Source: Favolaschia claudopus (taxonomy: Eukaryota; Basidiomycota; Agaricomycetes; Agaricales; Mycenaceae). From it: 64,000 nt of DNA. A model generated the notes under the pieces. The model made no database searches and had not been told where the DNA came from. It saw only the letters and a program-made list of their open reading frames with translations. Below are positions 1 to 11,209 of this stretch, one piece after another (position 1 is the first letter of the stretch; each line of letters starts with the position of its first letter). The position numbers and the translations under genes were made by a program. Where the stretch lies: assembly GCA_037176885.1 (NCBI GenBank), contig JAWWNJ010000149.1:248001-312000 (forward strand), in the 5' to 3' direction.

Positions 1-640
1 GTGCGCACGCGGAAGATCGTGTGGTGTTGGTGTGTCCGGTCGTTTGGTGAGCTTTCTCTTGCTTGTGTTTATGGGGGTTATTGACGCGCACCAAACAGGC
101 GCCATCTCGCACCTCGCGCCGTACCTGCAGCAGATCGCTGCGGCGGTAGCGGCTGCGAACGCCTCTTTGTCTTCCTCTTCGTCTTCCCAATCCGCAAACT
201 CTAACTCGCCGCCGACTTCACCGCTGGAGCTGCACATCCAAATCCACGTAACCTGCCTCTGCGACCCGCTCGCGGTCCCGGCGATCCCGAACTGCGTCGT
301 CGTGGAGGGGGAGGGGCGGCCGGAGGTGAGGGGCGTGTTGGGGGCCTTAATTCGGGGCTCGTCTTCGTCGTTTGGTTCTGCGAAGTATGGTGGGGATGCG
401 GAGGAGGGCGGGGAGAAACGGAGCGCGTCTGTATCCGAGGAGGATATGGCAACCACAGGGGAGAAAGCCGCCATGGGAAGTAAGGAGGGAGAAGGAGCAG
501 GAGAAGGAGAGACGACGGCCGTGTTCGCTGCTGGACCTGCGAGTCTCGTGCGGGAGGCGGGGAATGCGGTCGTCGCGGAAAATTTGAGGGGAGGAGGGGG
601 AGGGGGCGTGAGGTTTTGTGCGGAGGTGTTTACGATTTAG
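1..640 (+). CDS. Ferric reductase-like protein, C-terminal part (5' end outside window)
   Basis: This is the end of the NAD-binding domain of a membrane ferric/cupric reductase (FRE/NOX-type), which passes electrons from NADPH through FAD and haem to extracellular Fe(III) or Cu(II). Two exons are visible: 1-46 reads TRKIVWCWCVRSF, the usual strand before the last helix, and 99-640 continues AISHLAPYLQQI after a 52-nt GT/AG intron (47-98). Further on come HVTCLCDP, PNCVVVEGEGRPEV and VFAAGPASLV, which match the family pattern 'vT ... GRPd ... cGP'. A low-complexity acidic Gly/Glu/Ser stretch separates GRPEV from the last motif; this is common in fungal members. The gene is convergent with the Ctr copper transporter, a natural partner because Ctr imports the reduced Cu(I). 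The family call is from motifs only; metal preference cannot be told. Confidence 0.72.
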   Translation, partial: CARGRSCGVGVSGRLVSFLLLVFMGVIDAHQTGAISHLAPYLQQIAAAVAAANASLSSSSSSQSANSNSPPTSPLELHIQIHVTCLCDPLAVPAIPNCVVVEGEGRPEVRGVLGALIRGSSSSFGSAKYGGDAEEGGEKRSASVSEEDMATTGEKAAMGSKEGEGAGEGETTAVFAAGPASLVREAGNAVVAENLRGGGGGGVRFCAEVFTI

Positions 641-1070
641 GTTTCATGGACGTTACTTGCATAGATGAGATGATGGATACGTTGATGTACGATTTGGATG
701 TATGTTACTGACGAACGGTATCGATGTATGATTGGATGTACTTGCTATTGCTTACGGATGTAAGATTCCAGTGAACTGGAGGACATAAAGACCCTTGTTC
801 TACGTCCGCTTGCGATATTGGGTAGGGGTTCACGCGTTCACGATTTACAGTGCAATCGACGTCTATGTTTTCGTACTGCGTGCAGATATCATACAAAAAT
901 CAGTCGTAAGTAAAACCGAGACGACGGGGGATACGTGCGTAAGGGACAGCGAACTAAGTAGAATACAAGGTACAAAGCATGATATATCCATCCACACAAA
1001 ACAGAGGTCCGGCCGATAGCGACGACAGGTAGTAGGGAACCAATATCAGCATTCCATCGAGACGCCGGTA
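641..1070. other. Intergenic, convergent gene ends
   Basis: This stretch lies between two converging genes and should hold both 3' UTRs and poly(A) sites. The short ORFs here show no family features. I see no repeat or RNA gene. Confidence 0.6.
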
Positions 1071-1741
1071 TCAATGACCTTTGGAAGCGGCGGCGGCGGC
1101 AGCGTATCGCCCGAAGAGCATTTCGCCTACGCCGAGGCCGATGATGAGGGTGATGATGTAGGATGCTTGGAAGGTCCTGTGGGACGAGTCAGCGATGCGC
1201 GGCGAGAAAACGGTCAGAAAGACCGCAGATAAAACGAATGAAACAAGACGTACATGACGACCAACATGAAGACAAACCCCAGCGCCGCCTGTACAGCGTG
1301 TATGACCCCTCGCATGATATCATTCGCAGGCACGAACGGCGGTGCGCTCAACCCTAAAAACCTTCTCCTCCCCTTGCCCTTGGCATCTTTCTCGGTCTTC
1401 GCCCGTCTCGCCGCCTCCCTCCCCCACCCCGCCTCCATCATCGCCCTCACCGCCCCCAACCACCTTTCCACGAGCGCCAGAATGAAGAACCCGACGCACG
1501 CGCCGAAGACCGCCCCGCGCGTCTGCGGCACCCAGCCGTTGAAGAGGAGGGTGTCGGAGATGGGGGAGAAGTGGAGATAGGTGAGCATGGTGCCAGATGC
1601 GAGGGACATGCCGTCGTCCATGGACATGTCCATGCCGTTTTCCATTGCGTTTGTGGTGTGCGGGAGGGCGAGGACGATGAGGGTGAGGAGTGCGGGGAGG
1701 TTGGCGAAGGGGAATAGTGGTTGGAGGAGAAGAGATTTCAT
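1071..1741 (-). CDS. Ctr-family copper transporter
   Basis: Ctr proteins form trimeric channels that import Cu(I) across the plasma or vacuole membrane. The start at 1741 gives a signal-like hydrophobic segment ending in TTNA. A Met-rich extracellular copper-binding stretch follows (MENGMDMSMDDGMS). Membrane span 1 contains AVFGACVGFFILALVERW, then comes a basic loop, then two C-terminal spans. A 77-nt intron (1177-1253) joins LVVM to TFQASYIITLIIGLGVGEML, so that the spliced product has the paired Ctr features: a Met shortly before span 2-3 and GxxxG packing (GLGVG). The predicted length is 197 aa, normal for fungal Ctr. Longer in-frame sequence exists upstream of 1741 but does not look like protein. 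It sits tail-to-tail with a ferric reductase, consistent with coupled metal reduction and uptake. Confidence 0.88.
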
Positions 1742-3416
1742 GGCTGGTGAGGTGGATGGGGCGGCGATGGACGAGGAGGTATCCAGTGGTGATGAAGGCA
1801 GGAAGCGAAATGCGCGGGAGGGCGATGGGAGGGGAAATATACAGGTGTAAATAAAGTTTTGATGGACGTCGTCAAGGGCTACAAAAATCGTGAAAATGTT
1901 GCTGAAATCCCTGCGGGGCTGTAGCAAGCTGGGGGAGACTCGGTAAAATGTCTCGGTGTCATCTCTGCCTCTGCGGTAGAGAACGGACGAGAAAAGCAGA
2001 AGGGAGAAACGCGGAATCAAGGACCTCCGCGATAACGGAGTTCTCCCGCCCTCGCAACCAATGAGCGACGGCGATTCCCCGAGTCAGCTGTGGCGGGAGA
2101 TGGTTAACGCGGTCGGCATCGATATGCGGGGTTGTCGGTGTATCATGGGCAACGCGGGAGACAAGGATGGGAGGTTATATTTTGAGGGTGCGCGTGAATC
2201 GGCTGAATGTTCTTTGAGAATAAACATGGTCAGTCGGAGAGGGAGGGGAAAGGAGGAGATGACGCACCGAGGAAATCAAGACGTGACTCGCGATTCCAAA
2301 GCGAATAACACGGAGACGCGGTGAGAATTTGAAGACTTGGCGGAGGATCCGTGCGTGAGAGCGTTAGCCAAGACAAGGGCTCGAGCCAAGACGGTAGGGA
2401 AGAGGCGGAGAGGACAGCAGCGAGAACGAGAGAGATGTCGAGGAAAGACGGGATCCGACTTCGTGAGGACTACGCTCTCGCGTTCACCCGTCTTTCACAT
2501 TGTCGCGTCAAGTCTGGGTTGAGCGAGCTCCTTAAGCAAGAGCACGCCGTTTGCGGGTAGAACGAGGGTCGAGTCGAGGTACCAGCCAGTCTTTGAGGAA
2601 AACACAAGCCACAAGTAACCAGACCAAGTAAGTAATTCACCGCAAGAAATCCAGCGTTTCCTTGCCCAAACTGAAACCGAGTCTTGAAATACGAGCACGT
2701 ATCGTCCGAGTCGACACCGTCGAGCAACATACGGGGCTAGAAACGCAGTCCTAGAAACGCAGTCCAACAAATCCAGAGGGAAATACGAGCGCAGCACCTC
2801 GCGGGGAAGGGAGGAGGAGGAGGACAAGAAGGCAGTGCCCGCTCGAGGCTTTTATGCGATCCATCATGATGGTCCGATCACGTCATCTTGAGGCATTTCT
2901 GCACATTCATTCGGACTCGGTACCGTTGCTTTGGGTGGGTTAGGGTTCAATTTCGGTGGTTCGGTGTATAAGTAAGCTTATAGCTTGAAGACCGTGAGTA
3001 AGTGGAGGGGAGTCGGAGGGTGTACCGGTGGGCTGGGACGACGGGCATTTTTTTTGGGAGGAATGGTCCCAAGACTCCGACCGCTTCCTTTTAAAACTGT
3101 TTATTTTTCAACGGTCAAGACCGTTTCTTTCCAAGTAATCGGTGTATCACCTTTGCTCAGAATTCATCTCCAAAAATCGTCGGTGGCTGCAGTGCAACGA
3201 AAAGGTTGGTGCCTTAACTTGGAAAAGTTGGTCCAATTCCTCCTCAAACCCGTGTCAACGAAGCAGGATCATCCGACAGGTTTGTTATGGGTCGAATCTA
3301 CCACAGTCCAGCAATTTTTGTAAGAGAAAAAGAAAGAGGTTAGGACTTCGTCATACTGATACGATCCCGTAGTCGCGGAAGAAACCCCGGATTTGCCACC
3401 ACCTCACGCACATCTC
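1742..3416. other. Intergenic 1.7 kb
   Basis: This is the upstream region of the copper transporter, then unassigned sequence. Short ORFs on both strands overlap one another and none has a recognisable domain. A 14-bp tandem repeat lies at 2737-2764. Around 3090-3135 a short inverted repeat with a GGTC core can be seen. No gene is supported. Confidence 0.5.
2737..2764. repeat. 14-bp unit repeated twice in tandem
   Basis: The unit CTAGAAACGCAGTC occurs twice head to tail with no mismatch. This is probably replication slippage, and no function is implied. Confidence 0.85.
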
Positions 3417-4661
3417 TCAGATCAACTCCAAGATCCCTTTCTCCCGAAGTCGCGGAAAGAACTCCGGAACGATAACCACAGGAATTCCGTGCAGCATGGG
3501 GAATAGATGGACTTGCATCTGCACCACACGAAGCGCCGGTAGCCGCCCAGGCTGTAGGACAACATCTTCGAATCGACGGGCCGTGTCGACGGTCATGTCC
3601 TTGCGGAGGTCCTTCGTGTCGTCACTACTTAGACAGAACAGGATTTTGATCTGTTCGATGCGATTGCTTGTGGTGATATTTGTGAGGAAGTTTATGAATG
3701 AATCCAGATTCAACTCGGAGACGGAGACGTCGATTTGTATAAGCTTTGGAAGGTGCATTATAGGGTCGAAATCGGTCCATCCTGGATCTACAGGTTCGAG
3801 AGAATGAGCTGAGATGAATATTAATCCGATTCGAGTACTAAATTTACCTTTATCCATAATTGTTAGACACTTCACAGTGGAGCAATAACGGCTGAAGAAG
3901 GACGCCAAACGGGGACCATGATTAAGAACAAGATGCAGGGTTTCCAAACGGGTGAAGTCGAAAGCCTCCCCAAGAATATCCATAATATCAGGTGAATAGC
4001 CCACGGTCAACCCCCGGATAATCGGGCGGGGAGAGCCGCGGATCGCGCATGCGGACGGCGGCAGAGTTCCCGATGCCAGTATTGGTTGCACGGCCATGAG
4101 ACCTAACTGCTCAATGCTTGGGGAACAATACGAGAACACCGCTTCGAAGTCAACGCGGTCGCCACACCCTTGTATAGTCAAGGTCCGAATGGAGGTGATT
4201 CCCAACAGCCGCGCTACACCGTCGGGACATCGTTCGAGAGTCGCTACACTGAGATGGCGAAATTCGAGATTACGGAGCTGCGACCACGGAATAGCCGCAA
4301 CGATGCGAAAGCATTCTGGGTCGTCAGTGCCGATTGATAGATAGCGGATGTAACGTAGGAGGTGTGGTGACTCCTTCAGAAGATCCGTGAAGCGAATTGC
4401 TTTAACTATTGCAAGCTCCTTCGTGATGTACCGTTCTTCACCATTATCGAGCGTTTCTCGGGGGCAGGAGTCGTGTATCAGAACGTTTTCGAACAAAGCC
4501 TTTTGTGCCGGCGCGCAGAAAGAACTGCAAACGAGAGAGATGGCCTTCAGATCTTTTCGAGGAACGATCTCGTATGGATCCAAAACATGGCTGATGATTG
4601 CGTCCCATAGCTCGGGGAGAGGTAAGCCGGGAGCTGGCATCTGCAAGCTCTCTGAGTCCAT
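3417..4661 (-). CDS. F-box-like protein (Agaricomycete type)
   Basis: The N-terminus LPLPELWDAIISHVL is an F-box-like helix, the site that would bind Skp1 in an SCF ubiquitin ligase. The rest is a leucine-patterned region resembling degenerate LRRs. The longer ORF begins with GTG at 4709; the first ATG giving the F-box is at 4661, so I start there. A 39-nt in-frame segment (3809-3847) has GT/AG borders, a good donor (AAAG/GTAAAT) and a CAG acceptor, so it may be a very short intron: 414 aa if read through, 401 aa if spliced. It is paralogous to the gene at 20390-21828, with the same order of motifs (LPELW, SLVCSSF/SLVCHVF, LLKESPHL/LLESSPHL). The substrate is unknown. Confidence 0.72.
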   Translation of the reverse strand: MDSESLQMPAPGLPLPELWDAIISHVLDPYEIVPRKDLKAISLVCSSFCAPAQKALFENVLIHDSCPRETLDNGEERYITKELAIVKAIRFTDLLKESPHLLRYIRYLSIGTDDPECFRIVAAIPWSQLRNLEFRHLSVATLERCPDGVARLLGITSIRTLTIQGCGDRVDFEAVFSYCSPSIEQLGLMAVQPILASGTLPPSACAIRGSPRPIIRGLTVGYSPDIMDILGEAFDFTRLETLHLVLNHGPRLASFFSRYCSTVKCLTIMDKGKFSTRIGLIFISAHSLEPVDPGWTDFDPIMHLPKLIQIDVSVSELNLDSFINFLTNITTSNRIEQIKILFCLSSDDTKDLRKDMTVDTARRFEDVVLQPGRLPALRVVQMQVHLFPMLHGIPVVIVPEFFPRLREKGILELI

Positions 4662-6136
4662 CACCGAACAATCGGTGGCACTATCTCGAGACTGGACATG
4701 GAAGCTCACGCAGGAGTTCAGGCGTGGAAAGTGTGGGCGAGTGAGTCGTTGTGGGCGTTAACGGGGTGCCCGGTGGAAGGAGGGAAGAAGCAAGATTTGA
4801 TCCCATCACGCCGGCGGCAAGCTTCCACTTTCCTGTCCAACAAACCTGTTTCGCGCATTTCATAGTGATACATACAGCTATTATACTTCTGACGCAATCT
4901 ATGCTCATCAAATAGTGGAGGAGTATGTGAACCGTAATGTCTCGCCTGTAAAAAATAAACGCCTTCAGTATCAACAATAGTAAGCGAACCACCATACCAT
5001 CTTCTCCCAACCGGCCAGCAGAGATCATCAAGCTCTTCGACGTTGCCTTGCGCAGATAGATAAGCATGCGAGAGGTCATTATCCCGACAGCCGCATGGAA
5101 GGGACTTAAGGTCGATCGCAATTCCATGTTTGAAAGAATAGTTTTGCAGTGGTGATGAATAACGAGATCAAAACGCACCCGTAGCTGAACGTTGAACCAG
5201 GGGATATGCGTGACGCTCTAGAGAATAAATTGACGGATTCCCGGGGGAAGACAGGGAGTTTGACACGCACCATGACCAGGGCCCCAGGCAGGTTCGTATG
5301 ATCGTGAACGTAAAAAAGGGCCAAGACAGAGCTGGCAGCCGCAGGAAGATCAGCGCTTGCGCGTCCAAATATCAGATCGCCGAGTTCGTGATATCATAGA
5401 CTAGGGAAGGATGTGCGGTGAACAAGTCAAGAAAATGGCCCTTGAGATTGTAAAATTTTCGATAAATTCGTATGCAGAAATCTAGCTGAAAGCAACGAAA
5501 ATCCTTGCCGAAATCCCCAAAGGCGCGAAAAATGATATAACGGCACTGGGCAGCGAGCCGTGACGCAGCTGCAGCCAGCCCGGGCGGAGCAGTGGGTCCC
5601 GCCAGAGTTGGAAGACGTCCAAGGGCGGGCCGATGGAATTTAAACTCGTAAGATTGTGACCGTCATCGTGGTGGACGATGAGGAGGATGTTTGGCTGCTT
5701 CGTGTTTGTTCGGGCTTTTTGATGCGTGCAGCACCAATCATCTCTTGTTCTCTCCCAAGTTCTCTCCCACCATGTACCGTTTCTCAACACTGTGCAGCCT
5801 CGTACTGAATAGATCTGCGTCACTCAGACGGTGATGTGTATGCCCCAACTCATGACTGTAAGTGTGAATTTTCTTTACCGAACTTATTGCCAGAGACTCA
5901 GGGTTCTGGAGGGATCCTCGGCTCCGTTTTTGTTCCCTGAATCGTAAGTACTACGAGGAACTGCATTCCAGTATTGGATGCTTGAAACCCTTCTGATAGC
6001 CTTCGTGGATCCGCGCATCACGCTCTACAGATCTAGCGAGACCGCTCATTATAATAAGTTGATCATTCGCTGTCAATGATTCGCCCAAGGTATATAATGA
6101 ACGGCGCACCTGGCCACTCTGATCAAACTGTTTGCG
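4662..6136. other. Gene-fragment region without an intact gene
   Basis: On the minus strand, stretches at about 5290-5400 (FGRASADLPAAASSVLALFY) and 5045-5100 (HAAVGIMTSRMLIYLRKA) read like pieces of an Agaricomycete multi-span membrane protein. GT/AG pairs can join some of them, but the upstream frame has a TGA with no usable acceptor between, so I treat this as a decayed gene. A further minus-strand piece lies at 5482-5640. The remainder up to 6136 is the promoter of the next gene. Confidence 0.35.
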
Positions 6137-8231
6137 ATGCTTTCAGCCCGCTCCACACTGCACTCTATCTGGTCCTTTCGGTTAGGCTACGCCCCATGGC
6201 CTCAGCAGCGTGAGTCGCATGCATCTTGAAGTTTCGGTTTCGGCATTCATCTGCTCGTTTGCTCACCTGCTCGCAGCATATCCCGGAAGATGGACCACAC
6301 CGAGCATTCTGTGCCTATTCGCGCTTCTAACAGCCTTTCTTGCATGCATCAATGGTAAGAGAAGCTAAGCTTCGTGCGGACGGCACTTGATAACTATCTT
6401 TCATAGTTCCCCTCTCCGCTTATGAATTTGTACAAGAACCTACTTACCGGCCAAATGACACGCTCTCGGTTCTACCGCTCAGCCGGTGGCTTCCTTCCGT
6501 TCTTCAACCTCCCGCATCTTCTTTCGAACCGCAAGTACTCGTTGTTGGCGACACTGTGACTTTGAACAACTCGATCACTGGCATCAACTTTACTATATCC
6601 AGTGCCTTCGACGTTCGGAATGGAAACACCCCAGCATCCACATTCTCGTATTATAACAACCCATTGTCCGATGCGTGCGATGTCGTATGTGTCTCCCTAA
6701 AAAAGAGGACAGTATCTCTGACAGTCGTCGATAGAGCAACATATCATTTCATTATAATGAAAGCACTTCATCCACTTCGGCTATAAAAAATTACGGGGGG
6801 CCTGAGGAAATATTTTGGGTACGTCCTTCCGCGGCAGATAACTCAATCTAGTTCACTCACCGTATGAACAGTTTTCCGCTCAAGTTATCTGCGATCTTCC
6901 CGAAACTCGCTTCACTTTGACTTGGGAGGACGATATACAACGGAGCAAATTACCATTCCACGTGCTCCGCGATTTCCTGCCTATGGAGGTGGACTTCGTC
7001 GATTCTCTGAAGTCTCCAGGATATTCAGCTCTGTGCGTTCACCATGGCATCCCAGACGTTACGATAGTCTGCCCATGACGACACTTATTATTTCTATAGA
7101 TATGGTGTTTATGATTGGTATGCTGAAGTCGAGCTGCACTCAGTCTTACATGAGGTAATCCTCGAATACGATCTCATTCCGGCCTGCCCGAAGGCTCAGC
7201 AGTGGGATGCAGACTGCCTATATACCCAACCCGTCGCATTTCGCAGCAGACGACGCTTGTTCTACATCCACACGTCCGAAGACCCGAATCACCCAACTCG
7301 GGATCCTAACTTCGACACAGACCCCGAACGACTCTCGCGAAACGCTACTAGCGCTGACGAACCCTTCCCTGTACCCATGATCCACTTTAGGGACCCCAAT
7401 TATGCCGACATGAACGACATGACCGACGTCTCCGCTATCATTCACAATGTCCTTCAAAGTAGATTGCACTTGATTCGGCTGGAACTGGGGGTCATCCATC
7501 CGAATTTGATATACGCTTCAGCAGAGATGTACAATCAAAGCATCCTGCCAAGCACACCCGAGGCACAATTTCCGAGCATCAACGAATCTCGAGCTGCTAT
7601 GGCGGATGAAGCTTTCTTTGGTCGGATGCAAGAAACAGTCCGATTTTATAATACCACCGACCGAGTGCCTATTATGGAGTACTCCAGGACCGTACCGAGG
7701 CTGAAACCACTGGGATCTGCTATCACTAGTGTTTTTGTTTCCACATTTGCCATGCTCTCGACCATCTGGACTGTGTTTTCGCTTGTAGCGGGAGTGTTAG
7801 CAAAGATGTATGCCGGTAGGCGTTTTCTTCCATTTGAAACGAAGTATGCTATTCAATGCCGCTCCTCCGCAGATAATTTGCAAGTTGAAGAAGAGAACAC
7901 GGGTCTTTATGCGGATAAAGAAAAGCAAGACTTGAGTGGAAATGGATCAGTTTCAAACGGTATGTCCTGCAAAATGCGTATCTGGGAAAGAATCTGATCT
8001 TTGGTTTTCTGGTATCGTACTGAAGAGTCTGTCTCACATGGAAGTGGTGACGAGATTGGTTCGCTACGACAGCGTGTTAACTCTCTGGAGTTGGAAATGA
8101 GGCGACTTCAACTTTCACTCAAGAGGCGACGGCTGTCCGAGGATAAGATTCCCGAGCATGGTGATGGACCAGATGGAGGGACACGCTCAGAATCCAACAA
8201 GCTTTTGGTGGAATTTCATCAGAAAAAGTGA
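6137..8231 (+). CDS. Membrane protein of unknown function (Agaricomycete family), 7 exons
   Basis: The exons are 6137-6209, 6277-6354, 6407-6684, 6735-6818, 6872-7032, 7100-7959 and 8026-8231. All have GT/AG introns and phases that agree, giving 579 aa. The N-terminus carries one membrane span (PSILCLFALLTAFLACINVP). It is followed by VPLSAYEFVQEPTYRPNDTL, a stretch I recognise from uncharacterised mushroom proteins. A long, probably extracellular domain with several N-glycosylation sites comes next, then a second span near the C-terminus (FVSTFAMLSTIWTVFSLVAG). A short cytosolic tail with heptad-like Leu/Arg spacing (LRQRVNSLELEMRRLQLSL) suggests a coiled coil. No enzyme motif is visible. 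The topology suggests a surface protein, but its role is unknown. Confidence 0.78.
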
Positions 8232-10633
8232 TATACAAACCTACAGTGGCAGGCTGACCGTTGACGAGATCTGCTCTGGGGTTATTCATTCTCAAGTGCA
8301 GATTTTCTAATCTAGCACCAATAACTTGATTTATTGATCGCTTTTCGGGCTGTGAATCAAGGCATGGTTGGTACAATAGAGCGCAAACTCCGTTTCACCC
8401 CCGTGGCACATATGTATCCACTCCCATATATATCAGCCGGTAAATCAGGATGAATCTGTTATTCGCTGGTGCAGTCTCTTCAATATTGACACTGGTCTTG
8501 CAAATCGAAAATAATCTGGGCACCGCGCGAGTTTTTGAACGTGTTGTCTCGAATTAGCAGACAGGCTTGCTTCTGGCTTCAACCGGCGCGTGTCGTGCGC
8601 AGCTATGATACGAGACAACGGCGTTCATATTTCCGTGACTCTTTGCTCTTTGGAATTGCATTGGAAGTTGGAACCAAATGAGAAGAGCTCTCAGGTCAGC
8701 CGTAGGGAATCAGAACATTATCGCTTAGCAAAAATATCCTCAGTTTTTCTCTGGTTTTCGTTGTTTCTCAACGCGGAGAATCCTTCAAAGCTTCTTTTTT
8801 GGGCACAACCGATCTGGAACCGAACAACCGATTAATCGACGATCAATTTAGTGATTCGGCATGAGTTATCGATGGATCGGGCCGTGCTTGTTTGCTCGGA
8901 TCAAGCTCTGAGCATCGCTTCAAATTTCACGGTTTTCAAATTCCCACGATTCTCCTTTTGCTTCCGACTCTCGTCAACTCGACGCATCGCCATTCGAACG
9001 CTACAACCAATCTCTCAAGCCAACACTCCCATCTCTGAATCTGCATTCGAACTGCTATACGACAGGCTCGAAGAGGCTGCTTGCCACTTCAAGAATCCGA
9101 GTGACTGAGTCAAAATTGAAATCAATGCAATCTGAGCCCTTCCTGGCTTCTGAAAGACTCTGAATTCGAATCCAGTCCCAACTCGGAGCTTGTGATTCAG
9201 AATTCTTGCAGCAACATCCAAATGCTAAGTTCAACCGGCCGTCCAGTATGTCAGTAAGTATAATCTACACCGAGATCTACAGCCCCGCGCTCACTCGAAT
9301 TCAGATTTGAAATCAAAGTCATTTCAACAACCCCCGGGATGCGTTCAAATACCCAACCCAACCGATTCTCGCGGGTATATATACATTGAAGCTCCAAATA
9401 AAATCTGAAGCCTCTGCTGCCAGTGGCAGAGACAGGCAACAACAATGACGACTCATTCCTTATGACCAGTCGAACTAATCACTTCTTCGAAGCACGAATT
9501 CCTTAGCAATATCGACCGGTTTAACACTACACCGTTCGCTCGAAGTTCGCCGTTGAAAGACCGAAATGAGTATCGGGACAGTCGATGTGATGCTGAAAGA
9601 ATTCCAACTCCCCGTCCCTCCTTCTTCACCCGCGCTAGGCTAGGCCGCCGTACGATATCTGCATATCAGACTCAGAGAGTGGAGCAAGAGATGAAGGTAC
9701 GAGATTCATACCTTCCATACCTTTGGCGCTTCGAAGCTCAATCGATCCATCCTACACAGTACTTACTGAACGTAATGCCCTCCCATGCAGCAGGCTGTTC
9801 AAAAAACGGTATAAAATCGTGGACGATTACTAAGACGGACGCAGCAGGAACAGGATCCAGCTCCCATTCCGAGACCCCGTGACCGCGAAATGACCCGTCC
9901 GACAACTCCAAAGTTCAATGAGGCCCCGGCTGACACCGACAAGTGCCAGTGTTGGCGCTCGCGTTATTTTACCGAAGCTCAACGTGCATCACTCTTAATA
10001 GCTCTCCTAGCATTCAATCGCGAGATCGTCGGAGCTGCTCAGCCTGCTCTATAACAGCCACGGACTCGATGGGTGGTTTAGCGTCCGATTGCCAGACACA
10101 GATAGATTTCTTATTCTCAACCTAGTCCTCAGGCTAGTACCACACAAGGTCAGAAGATTCAGACGCAGGCTACTGATTTCTTTGCCCTTCGGGTTCAAAT
10201 TTCAAATCCGTTACTCCTCATCTTAGTTTCAAATAGGCTCTGGGTTGGATCCCATTCAAAAGCATAATACTAAGTATATCTATACGAGATGTTCTCCGCT
10301 GAAAGAGCAATGGACTAGCCCTTGCCAGTCTTCGGTAATGAGGTGCGAACGATAGTAAGGTCAGCTACATTCGGTCTGGGAGCGGAGATTTGACAGGACT
10401 TGAATATTGAGAAGGCTGATTCGGGAAGAATGATAACCATACCTTTGCCTCATTCATACAAGGCAAAGTTTACCCTCGATTTGCCTCGTAAACTTCTAGA
10501 TGTACTTACGACCTTGCCCCTTTGGCCCCGTCTCCAACGTGCGTCCTTGAGAAATGCTATAAGAATCGTGGATGAGCGATGGACTAGGGACAGGATTCGA
10601 ATCCCAAGTCTTCCCCTTTGCTGATTAGCTGAG
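8232..10633. other. Intergenic 2.4 kb, no gene supported
   Basis: ORFs here are short and scattered over all frames. A TATA-like TATATATA lies near 9375 but no credible coding sequence follows. TTCGAATCC-type words recur at about 9165 and 10590. They resemble a tRNA B box, but the stems do not pair. The texture suggests old repeat debris. Confidence 0.45.
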
Positions 10634-11010
10634 ATGCGCTTCACCCTCACCGCCCTGATCACAGCCGTGTTGGCGCTGAATGCCCAAGCCGCCAACCTCA
10701 TCGCGTTCAGCGGGGAAACCTGTGACGGAGCCGAAGGCAAAGAGGTCGGGTGCAATGGCGAGTGTATCAGCTTCTCAGGCAGGCATTCGTTTACGGTAAA
10801 GATTTTGGTTTCTCGCACCATTCCGATATTCGTGCTCATTATTGCGGCCTTCGCCATTTGGTTGATTAGATATTGGGAGGCAGCGCGAACGTGGTGGCAT
10901 TTTCGTTCGAAGGCTGCAAAGGGCCGGCCCTCGAACTCGGAATATTGGGAGCGGGGACGTGTACACACGTCAACACTGGGGGGGCCGTCGGGGCCATTCT
11001 CTGTGGCTGA
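10634..11010 (+). CDS. Small secreted cysteine-rich protein
   Basis: There are two exons: 10634-10795 and 10870-11010, with a 74-nt intron whose acceptor is TTGATTAG. The product is 100 aa. It has a clean signal peptide (MRFTLTALITAVLALNAQA), then NLIAFSGETCDGAEG, a CNGEC pair, a GRHSF turn, and six or more cysteines ending in ILCG. This pattern (FSGxxCxGxEG ... C...C ... GRHSF) is seen in uncharacterised secreted proteins of mushrooms. It probably acts in the cell wall or outside the cell. The unspliced ORF runs on to 11065 in another frame without cysteine conservation, which favours the spliced form. Confidence 0.72.
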
Positions 11011-11209
11011 ATGTGCCAAGTACGTGGGTTTCTTGTCCAGTGCTATTGAATTGAGATTTGACTGAACATTAGCGCTTAGCAGTGACATTGTTTTGAATAA
11101 ACGGATCGAGATATTCAAGACGTTGAGAGCATATGTTTGAATTGTGTTTTTGATTTTTTCCCCTTGTAACTGTTATCGACGTTGTGGAGATATGAGTCCT
11201 TGCTTCGAA

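Noticed and set aside
2985..3372. Plus-strand ORFs near 3 kb
   Set aside because: Two frames overlap with no domain, and the region contains short inverted repeats typical of intergenic DNA.
4662..4709. F-box start at 4709
   Set aside because: The codon is GTG. The first in-frame ATG before the F-box is 4661.
10560..10625. tRNA-like B box (GATTCGAATCC)
   Set aside because: The T-stem around the loop does not pair on either strand and no acceptor stem or A box could be found. The same holds for the similar word near 9165.
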